A DNA stretch of 64,000 nucleotides from positions 1 to 64,000 of the forward strand of contig CAZJPE010000001.1 in assembly GCA_964547875.1 (NCBI GenBank). The letters run 5' to 3'. The stretch's first letter is position 1; every line of letters starts with the position of its first letter. The notes under the pieces are model-generated. The model searched no databases, was not told where the DNA came from, and saw only the letters and a program-made list of their open reading frames with translations. The position numbers were made by a program, and so were the translations under genes. Below, piece by piece: positions 22,540-30,400 of this stretch. The stretch is from JAUSIK01 sp964547875 (GTDB lineage Archaea; Nanobdellota; Nanobdellia; Pacearchaeales; GW2011-AR1).

Positions 22540-24557
22540 AAAAATCACTAAGGATATTAGATATTGAAAAGAAAATTGGTGAGTCTCTTAAAGAATATTT
22601 AGTAAGACAGTATTGGGAAAATCATAAATCAACTACACAAATTGGTTTGGAATTAGAAATCAACCCGGGAACAGTTGGAAAATGGTTTAAAAAATATTCC
22701 ATTGAAGCAAGAAATCCGTCCGAGGCTAAACTACCAGGCGATTTTATAGTTCCGAGCAAAGAAACACTAGAGAGATTATATGTAACGGAAAGAAAAACAA
22801 CTTCTTATTTAGCAAAGCAATTTCAAGTAAGCCACACTACAATTAGTGGTTGGTTAAGTAAAAATAATATAACTATCCGTAATCCAACTGAGGCTCATTT
22901 AAGAAAAGGTCTTAAAAAACCTTCTAAGTCAGAATTAAGAAGGTTATATATTGAAGAACATCTTTCTACAAACAAGATTGCAGATCAAGTGGGAGTAAGT
23001 TCTTTTTCTGTTTGTAAGTGGTTGAGAGAATATCATATTCCAATAAGAAAACCTTCTGAGTCGGTTCTTCCTAAAGATTTTAAGAAACCAAAGAAAGAGG
23101 TGATGGAAAGATTGTATATTGAGGAGAGAAAATCAGGAATACAAATTGCAAAGATTTTTGGAGTAAGCCAGCCAACTATTTATGATCTGCTTGATAAGTA
23201 TCATATTCCACGAAGAGAAGGCATTCATACGATATTGCCTGAAATTGTTGTGCCAACAAGAGAACAACTTCAGAAATGGTATTCAAAAGAAGAAAGATCC
23301 TTAGGTTCAATTTCAGAAGAAGTAGGCGTAAGTAGGACGACTGTAAGAAGTTGGTTAAAGAATAAGGGGATACCTCTAAGAGAAAAATTTAAAGGAATGT
23401 TGCAGAAGGGATTCACTAAACCTGCGGTAGAAAAATTGAGAAGATGGTATATCGATGAAAGAAAATCAGTCAATCAAATTAGCCAAGAACTTGGCGTAAG
23501 CCAAAAAGCTGTGAATCATTGGCTGAGCGAAATAGGGGTTGAGATAAGAGGATATTCTGAAGCCAAGTTATCTGTGGGAGTAAAAAAACCTTCAAGAGAA
23601 AAATTGGAACAGTGGTATGTAAAAGAAAGAGAATCCATGATTGAGTTAAGCAAAAGAATTGGAGTAACTGATGCTACATTAAGAAGATGGATTAGAGAGT
23701 ATGAAATTCCTTTAAGAGATAAATCAGAAGAAGTTTCAGCTAAGAAACCTGCTAAAGAAGAACTTGAAAGATGGTATATTCGAGACCAAAAATCAACAGT
23801 ACAGATTGGTAAAATGCTTGGGATATCTTCTAAAACTGTTGGACGATGGCTAAAAGATTATGATGTCTTAGTAAGGAATAACTCAGAATCTCATTTAATA
23901 GGAAGAAATTGCCCTTCACAAGAAGAACTAGTAAATCTTTATCTTCATGAAAATCAAAGTCTAGATCAAATTGCAAAAACATTTGGTGTTCATAAAGCGA
24001 CTGTGAGCAATTGGCTAGAGCGATATAAAATTGAGAAATCATCAAAAATTAAAGATGGGGAAGGCATTTTAAATTTTCTCAAAAAAGAGAAATCTGCGTT
24101 AGAATTAAGCTTAGCCGTGTTAAATTTAAATAGAGAAGGCTCAGATATTGAAAAATTGATAACTCAACTCTATGAAGATAGGATTAATGATTCTACTATA
24201 TTTCATGAATTACTTGCAGAAAACAGGGAGAATATTAGAGATTTAGTCAGAGAAGGAATTACTAATTTAGGAACCTATTTGGGAGATTATACTCTAGAAG
24301 ATAGAGTGATTGTTCCATTGCTGATAGGACAGGCATTGAGTGGAATTTCTGGAGATAGATTAACTATTTCTTTAGAAGAAAGAATTGTAAAAATTTTAAG
24401 AAATGAATATGGGCCTGCTTTTAATATCAATCCTGAAGGGACTTTAAGTAGATTAGAGAAAACAATTAATCAGTATGAAGGAAAGGTTAGGGGTATTTAT
24501 CAAAGACTTTACAACCACTATTCTGAAACAATGAATTTAATGGAGGAGTTGAAATAA
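22536..24557 (+). CDS. Nine-module tandem HTH DNA-binding protein
   Basis: This is the longest array protein, 673 residues with nine HTH modules. Examples of the variable recognition region are NPGTVGKWF, SHTTISGWL, SSFSVCKWL, SQPTIYDLL and HKATVSNWL. Linkers with K/P-S-x-E-x-LxxxY and IPIR/TIR endings hold modules at near-constant spacing. The C-terminal domain (LGTYLGDYTLEDRVIVPLL) and the last codons (ATGAATTTAATGGAGGAG) closely match the seven-module gene. A nine-module protein could cover a very long DNA target if each module reads a few bases; this is inference. Confidence 0.78.
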   Translation: MKKSLRILDIEKKIGESLKEYLVRQYWENHKSTTQIGLELEINPGTVGKWFKKYSIEARNPSEAKLPGDFIVPSKETLERLYVTERKTTSYLAKQFQVSHTTISGWLSKNNITIRNPTEAHLRKGLKKPSKSELRRLYIEEHLSTNKIADQVGVSSFSVCKWLREYHIPIRKPSESVLPKDFKKPKKEVMERLYIEERKSGIQIAKIFGVSQPTIYDLLDKYHIPRREGIHTILPEIVVPTREQLQKWYSKEERSLGSISEEVGVSRTTVRSWLKNKGIPLREKFKGMLQKGFTKPAVEKLRRWYIDERKSVNQISQELGVSQKAVNHWLSEIGVEIRGYSEAKLSVGVKKPSREKLEQWYVKERESMIELSKRIGVTDATLRRWIREYEIPLRDKSEEVSAKKPAKEELERWYIRDQKSTVQIGKMLGISSKTVGRWLKDYDVLVRNNSESHLIGRNCPSQEELVNLYLHENQSLDQIAKTFGVHKATVSNWLERYKIEKSSKIKDGEGILNFLKKEKSALELSLAVLNLNREGSDIEKLITQLYEDRINDSTIFHELLAENRENIRDLVREGITNLGTYLGDYTLEDRVIVPLLIGQALSGISGDRLTISLEERIVKILRNEYGPAFNINPEGTLSRLEKTINQYEGKVRGIYQRLYNHYSETMNLMEELK

Positions 24558-24558
24558 A

Positions 24559-24879
24559 ATGAGCATCGAACGCAAACAAAGTATTTATGAGAGAATGAGT
24601 CACGAAAGAATCAAAGTAGTGTGCGCTCAAATAGACATTCTTGGTCATTATGATCCTGAAGGTAGAGAAAGAAGAGTTCAAGAGCTATATAACATCTCGC
24701 ATAAATCTTTAATTGTTGAACCTTCTGAAAAGAGTATTGAAGAGATGGATGAGCTTGTTAGAAAATATCAAAGAGAACTTACTGATTATAGAAAGAGAAA
24801 TCCTAATGTAGAAGAAAGAGATGAAATTAAGGAGAAATTTGGTGAGCTAGAAAAATTAAGCGGCTCTTGCAGTTTCTAA
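24559..24879 (+). CDS. Small charged protein ending the HTH-array operon
   Basis: The 106-residue protein is highly charged and mostly helical, beginning MSIERKQSIYERMSHERIKVV with a Cys, His and Gly-rich turn (CAQIDILGHYDPEGRERR). The rest looks like a coiled helix (IEEMDELVRKYQREL). It starts 1 bp after the nine-module gene, so it belongs to the operon. It could be an adaptor for one of the larger proteins. Its last 24 bp overlap the 3' end of a convergent membrane-protein gene. No family recognised. Confidence 0.6.
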   Translation: MSIERKQSIYERMSHERIKVVCAQIDILGHYDPEGRERRVQELYNISHKSLIVEPSEKSIEEMDELVRKYQRELTDYRKRNPNVEERDEIKEKFGELEKLSGSCSF

Positions 24880-25431
24880 GTCTTCTTTATATTTTTCTTC
24901 AAATTTTTCTATGATTTTCAGCAATCCTGCTTTATGATGTTTTGATGAAGCTTTTTTGCTTAGATGAAGTTCACAATTTTTAGCGTTTTCTCTATTATTA
25001 ATTACTGCAATCTCATAAAGTGCTAAAGCCAAATCTCTTGCTTTATCATCGTTATGCAATTTTACCGGGATATATTCTTTTTCTGTTCTAATTGTCTCAT
25101 TTGTTCCACCTCTGTAATCTACACCCGTAATTTTTATACCAGAAGGAAAAAGTCTATCATTTATCTTTAAAGCTGCTTGAATAGGATTTAAACTACCTAA
25201 TTCGTACTCTCTTAAAACTAATCCTACACGATATCTATCCCAATTACTTCCCGTCACAAATAATATAATCCCAATAAGAAGAAAAAATAACCCTAAAGAT
25301 CTACTAATAGTGATGCTAATGTCTTCAATTATGGTAAATCCGGTTATTGTTTGAAGAGAATTGATAACGAGAATTATTCCAATTAAGAATAAAGTGCTTC
25401 CAATAATATACAATCCTCTTTTTACATTCAT
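24856..25431 (-). CDS. Membrane protein with a cytoplasmic helical domain
   Basis: From the ATG at 25431 the product is 191 residues: two hydrophobic segments (LYIIGSTLFLIGIILVI and SLGLFFLLIGIILFV) with an ITGFTII turn between, then a soluble domain ending in a helical, Ala-rich tail. The frame extends upstream to 25581, but that stretch crosses a GC-rich structured leader with a terminator-like hairpin, so the later ATG is preferred. The gene converges on the HTH-array operon and overlaps it by 24 bp. The function is unknown; the domain from QAALKINDRLF onwards has no recognised motif. Confidence 0.6.
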   Translation of the reverse strand: MNVKRGLYIIGSTLFLIGIILVINSLQTITGFTIIEDISITISRSLGLFFLLIGIILFVTGSNWDRYRVGLVLREYELGSLNPIQAALKINDRLFPSGIKITGVDYRGGTNETIRTEKEYIPVKLHNDDKARDLALALYEIAVINNRENAKNCELHLSKKASSKHHKAGLLKIIEKFEEKYKEDLETARAA

Positions 25432-25473
25432 GTAAACATTAAGAAATTGTTTTTTATAATCCTTTCTATAATC

Positions 25474-25593
25474 AAAAAAAAGGCTCTCCGCAGGGAGCCC
25501 GAAAGAATTAAGAAAGAACCTTTTCGAAATAGCTGACGGGCTCGATGTCTGTGATTGTGGTTTTATTATATATCCTTCCATACAGAGCCCCCT
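25474..25593 (-). ncRNA. GC-rich structured leader RNA with terminator/antiterminator pairings
   Basis: On the minus strand a TTTTATAC box (25605-25612) precedes a GC-rich RNA of about 120 nt that ends in a 7-bp hairpin with a 4-nt loop (25482-25499), followed by eight U (25474-25481): a classic intrinsic terminator shape. The hairpin's 5' arm can instead pair with an upstream GAGCCCG (25495-25501 with 25537-25543, 7 bp), and its 3' end with 25584-25589 (6 bp). The structures exclude each other, as in an attenuator or riboswitch. It lies 43 bp before the membrane-protein start. No known riboswitch class is recognised. Confidence 0.5.
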
Positions 25594-25637
25594 GCACCCC
25601 CAGCGTATAAAAGAAATATCGATGACAAAATGAATTT

Positions 25638-26741
25638 TTACACTCGAAAATCTGGGTGTAATGATTTCAGCAAATTTTGCAGTGTTTCAGCCACCTCATT
25701 TCTCTGGATAGCTATCCCTAATTTTCTATACTTTCCCAATAAATCTCTATTAGAAACAATAAACATCCATCTTCTAGGATATTTTTTATTCAAAAAATCA
25801 ACCTTCTTAGCAGCCTGTTTTTTCTTGCTCGGTAAATCACCCGTTTCAATCTCAAGGGCATAATATTTTCTTCTGAACATAAAAGTAACATCTGCGTCTC
25901 TTGTTTCATGTTCTTGAATTCTTTCTATCCCTTCAAAGGAATTAAGCAACTGGCAAACAGACCAAACAAGAAAGGTATGTGTATTGGAGTGATTTAAAGG
26001 AGATTTTACAAGAGCAGAAGTAACTCTATTTTCTTTCACGCAATATTCATTTAAATGCTCATAACCTTCCTCTTCCAAAATTTTTATTTCATCCTCGCTT
26101 AAATTTTCTTTATTGAAAACTTTATTTTCTCGAATATTCAAAGAATCTCTTAATTCTCTAATTCTCATTTCTTCAGACATCTCTTTACCCCTTTTATATT
26201 CTTCAAGCCCCCGAATTTTGTTTGATAATTCTGCTTTATCTTCTTCGGCTTTTGCTAATTTTTCTTTATATTCAATCTCTTTCAGAACTTGTCTTGCATC
26301 AAGTTTCTTTTCCTTCAATTTTGTTTCATATTGTTTCATCAGTTTTTCATCAAAATTTTCTTTTTCAATATTCATTACTTTTTCATTTACTTCTCCAGAA
26401 TTAAGTTTTTTAAAGTCTATAGATAAAAAATTCCTAATTTCCTTTTCTTGATTATTTATCCTATTTTGTTTTTCCTTTTTGCTTGCTTTCATATCAAAAA
26501 TCCATTCATGTAGCTTATAATTATAATAAATAAAAAATCCAATAAAAATAACAAACAGAAATTTCCAAAAAGTCCAGTTGAATTTAAAATCCCTAAGGTA
26601 ATTTGATAAGGAGGTCATCAAGAAATATGTTTCATAAATAAATAGACCTGCAAGTATCCAAATTATAAGAATAAAAATAATTTTTGTTAAAATCTTGATG
26701 TTTTCCCATGTTTCCCAATTGAAATTTTCTCTAAAGGACAT
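25638..26741 (-). CDS. Membrane-anchored protein with PD-(D/E)XK nuclease-like domain
   Basis: The 367-residue protein has two N-terminal membrane segments (IIFILIIWILAGLFIY and FWKFLFVIFIGFFIYYNY), a coiled-coil stretch of about 130 residues and a C-terminal domain beginning near residue 235. That domain has the nuclease-like order Asp-Ala-Asp (RDADVTFMF) then ALEIETGDLPSKKKQ, resembling the D-(x)n-ExE/K core of PD-(D/E)XK enzymes as seen in relaxation and conjugation proteins. It should sit at the membrane facing the cytoplasm. Whether it cuts DNA is untested. A defence or mobilisation role would be inference. Confidence 0.6.
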   Translation of the reverse strand: MSFRENFNWETWENIKILTKIIFILIIWILAGLFIYETYFLMTSLSNYLRDFKFNWTFWKFLFVIFIGFFIYYNYKLHEWIFDMKASKKEKQNRINNQEKEIRNFLSIDFKKLNSGEVNEKVMNIEKENFDEKLMKQYETKLKEKKLDARQVLKEIEYKEKLAKAEEDKAELSNKIRGLEEYKRGKEMSEEMRIRELRDSLNIRENKVFNKENLSEDEIKILEEEGYEHLNEYCVKENRVTSALVKSPLNHSNTHTFLVWSVCQLLNSFEGIERIQEHETRDADVTFMFRRKYYALEIETGDLPSKKKQAAKKVDFLNKKYPRRWMFIVSNRDLLGKYRKLGIAIQRNEVAETLQNLLKSLHPDFRV

Positions 26742-26808
26742 ATCAGAAAATAATATCTTTTTGCTATTAAACCAGCATTAAGAAAAAGAGCACCAAACTT
26801 TTCTGAAA

Positions 26809-26881
26809 TGCTCCTGCCGGGATTCGAACCCGGGTTTACGCCGCGAAAGGGCGTCGTCCTTGGCCTCTAGACTACAGGAGC
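26809..26881 (-). tRNA. tRNA-Glu(UUC)
   Basis: The minus strand folds into a cloverleaf: acceptor GCTCCTG/CAGGAGC, D-arm, anticodon stem ACGCC/GGCGT with loop CTTTCGC giving anticodon TTC, and T-arm CCGGG-TTCGAAT-CCCGG. The discriminator base is A at 26809. No CCA is encoded and no intron is seen. It reads Glu codons GAA and GAG. Confidence 0.95.
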
Positions 26882-27030
26882 TTTAATCTTTAACATATTT
26901 TTATCTTTTAAAGGTTGTTATGCCCTTGTCTTTGAAGAAATCAAATCAATAGAAGAAGATAATATTTTTATTAGAATAAAATGAAAAAATCAGATTAAAA
27001 GCTTATGACATATGTTTAATAGGAGCATCT

Positions 27031-27300
27031 TCAATCTGCTCTTAAAACTAAAATATAATCAATAAATAGGCTTGTTGGATTCCATTCTGGATTGACTAAT
27101 CTAACAAATTTTATGTTTGTTCCCTTACAATTAATTATTCTCTTATCTTTTCCCTTTATTCCATCAACATTACCGCAATGGATCCATTCATCTGGAAGAT
27201 AATCTCCGTTATAATCTTCACCTATTAATATTTGAAGTGCAAGATAATTATTTTCGTAATTAATTGGAGTTATTGTAATTTGGATTGTAGAAATAATCAA
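27031..27300 (-). pseudogene. C-terminal fragment of a possible surface protein
   Basis: An 89-codon frame begins only with TTG, directly after a stop, and ends at 27031. The peptide is beta-rich (KFVRLVNPEWNPTSLF, IDYILVLRAD) and reads like the end of a carbohydrate-binding or surface domain. There is no signal peptide, normal start or visible promoter. It is most likely a leftover of a larger secreted protein, located next to the surface-protein region. A genuine small gene is less likely. Confidence 0.35.
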
Positions 27301-27466
27301 TTAAAGATAGATCATTCTACTTCTTGCTCAACTTTTGGCAAGAGCATTCTCCAAGAGAGTTCTGATCTCTTCCATAAAAAAGGGATTTGAATTAAATTAG
27401 AGGGCTTAGTGAGATTACATCCGAATAGTTAGATAGTTTTATAAAAGATATTTACTCCTAATCTAA

Positions 27467-30400
27467 ATGAAAAAGATTGGCAAGGGGATTACAAAATACA
27501 AAAAAAGGGACGGAATACTTCATCCTATTTTTATTTTTTTTATTTTTTTTATTTGCAGTTTTATTTTTTTATCATTTATTTTTTTGGGAATATTATCCGC
27601 TTTTCCTGACAGGCCAAGAGTTCAGACCTTATTTGAAAAGATAGATAGATTAAATATTCCAATCCTTGAAAACTTTATTATAGAGATACAGGCTGAAGGG
27701 GCTAAATCGCAAGTTGTTTTTGCTCTTCTGAATGAGATTTATGTTGATAATAATGCTCCTGCCGGAGGAGATGGCTCAATTACAAATCCATTTAATACAA
27801 TTCAACAGGGATTAAATGTCGCTGTTGCAGGAGACAGTATTTTTGTGAGGGGAGACACTTCTGGAGCTGGCAGAGTATATGGCGAGACTCCCAATTTTGT
27901 TAATTCTGGAACTGCTGGAAATGTTATTACATTAAAAAATTATCCTGGAGAAAAAGTTATTGTGCAGACAACAGGACAGATTTTATTTGACCAGAATAAT
28001 TTAATAATAGACGGAATAATTTTTGACCATTTGGATACTGATCCAGAATTTATTTTTTGGACAGGAGATAATATTACTCTTAAAAATTCCGAAGTAAAGA
28101 ATGGATTAAGAGCGGGAATAAGACTTGAGGGATATTATAATGCTGCTATTTTAAATAACTCGATTCATAATTTTAGAGAGACTGGAACTGGCGGCACTAC
28201 GCATTGCATCAGGCATGTTCAAAATCCAGCTGTTGGACTTAATAGAATTTTCCGACTGATTAATAATTCTATTTATGATTGTTCTGCAGACGGCATACAA
28301 TTTTATGCAACGTCAGAAATTAATGTTCCAGATGCAGAGCAATCTCGTGATATTTTAATTGAAGGCAATAAATTTTATCTTACTGAGGCATTTGCTAATG
28401 GTCTGCCATCGCCATTGCCTGAGAATGCTATTGACATGAAAGAAGGTAGTGACATGATTATTAGAAATAATGAAATGCACACTTATCGCACTAGCAAAAT
28501 AATTGTTATTCAAAAAGGCCATAGAAATATTACAATTGAAGGCAATATTATCCATGATGGTGATCGTGGTCTTGAGATTAGAGCAGAGGTTGGGGGAAAG
28601 TCTGTTGATGTAAAAGTTATTCGAAATGTTATATACAATATAAATTATTCAACATTTTATGCATTAAGATTTGTTGATGCTGAAAATGTAGATGTTTATC
28701 ATAATACTATATACAATTCTCCTGGTGATTGCATTCAAATTAGTAGTCCAGGTATTATAAATGGAAATATTCGAGATAATCTTTGTGTTAATTCTGGAAC
28801 CTCTTCGAACGTGGGGAGTGTAAACTTAGTTTTTTCTCATAACGGATGGTTTAATGCGGGATGCGGAGGATTATGTAGTGCTGGGACAGACACAACTGGA
28901 ACAAACCCTCAATTTGTTGATGTTTTAAACAATGATTTTCATCTTCAATCAACAAGCCCTGTAATTGATAGAGGCATTGATGTAGGTTTTCCTTTTGCAG
29001 GAAGTGCTCCTGACTTGGGAGCTTATGAAAATGGAACTATATCTGGACCTCCTCCGCCTGTCTGCGGAAATGCTCTTTTAGAGAGCGGAGAAGAGTGTGA
29101 TGACGGAAATATCATAAATGGCGATGGATGCACTGCTTCTTGCAAAATATATGCAAAATTTGGAGTAATTGGAGATTATTCTAGAGGAACTGATTTAACA
29201 TTTACAAGTGTGACAGCTGTTTCAAATCTTGTCAAAAGCTGGAATCCGGACTTTATTATTACGACAGGAGACAATAATTATCCTTCTGGATCTGCTTCTA
29301 CTATTGACGAAAATATAGGGCAGTTTTATCACGATTTTATTTTTCCTTACACTGGCTCTTGGGGGGCAGGCTCAACAAGAGGGAATAGATTCTGGCCTTC
29401 CTTGGGAAATCATGATTGGGATGCTGCGGGAGCTGCTCCTTATTTGAGCTACTTTACATTGTCTGGAAATGAGAGATATTATAATTTCACTTTTGGAAAT
29501 ATTCATTTTTTTGTTGTTGACAGCGACCCTAGCGAGCCTGATGGAATTTCTTCAACATTAATACAAGGACAATGGCTGCAGAATCAGCTTGCTTTATCAA
29601 CATCTACTTTTAATGTTGTTTATTTTCATCACCCTCCATATTCATCAGGAGCAAATCACGGCTCTACTCCTGCTCTGCAATGGCCTTATCAGGCATGGGG
29701 AGCTGACGTTGTGTTATCAGGGCATGATCATCTTTATGAGAGAATTATTCAAGGCGGATTTCCTTATTTTGTGAATGGTTTAGGAGGAAGAAGCATTTAT
29801 AATTTTGCAACGCCTGTGAGCGGGAGTATTGCGCGTTATAATGGTGCTTATGGAGCTATGCTTGTTGAAGCAAATAAAACAAACATTAACTTTACATTTA
29901 TTAATGTTACTAATGATTTTATTGATAGTTACACTCTTAGCACAGGGGTCCAAACATGTACAGACGCAGATTCTGATTATTACAATGCAACAGCAGGAGG
30001 AAATTGCGGAGCTGTTGCGGATTGCAATGACAACAACGCAGGAATTAATCCTGGAAGAATAGAGATATGTGGCAATGGCGTTGATGAAAATTGTAATCCT
30101 AATGATGATATTTGCTCTATTAATCCTGTTTGTACAACTATAAGTGGCACTAGCGTCACGCCAGATGATCCTGCAATTTGGATTAATTCAACAAATCCTG
30201 CAGAAAGTTTAGTATTAGTAGCATATAAGGGAGGAGACTTGAAATCATTCAGAGCAAGAGATTGTAGTTCTGTCAGTACAATTACTGGCATGGCAAATCC
30301 TAATAATGTTGATGTTGAATACGGATTAAATCTTGCTGGAGAGATTGTTGATATAGCAGTCATGACAGAAAGACTCAACAACAGATTGCTTGTCTTCAAA

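Noticed and set aside
17296..24557. The HTH module repeats considered as a CRISPR-like array or simple DNA repeat
   Set aside because: The repetition is in protein modules of 50-60 residues in an intact frame, with DNA identity only in linkers. No spacer/repeat unit of CRISPR size is found.
25432..25581. N-terminal extension of the membrane protein at 24856
   Set aside because: The stretch crosses a GC-rich hairpin with a U-run and composition unlike the protein. ATG at 25431 precedes the first membrane segment directly.
27752..27765. 14-bp match to the tRNA-Glu 3' end
   Set aside because: It lies inside a coding region and encodes Asn-Ala-Pro-Ala-Gly in a conserved DUF1565 motif, so it is chance and not an attachment site.
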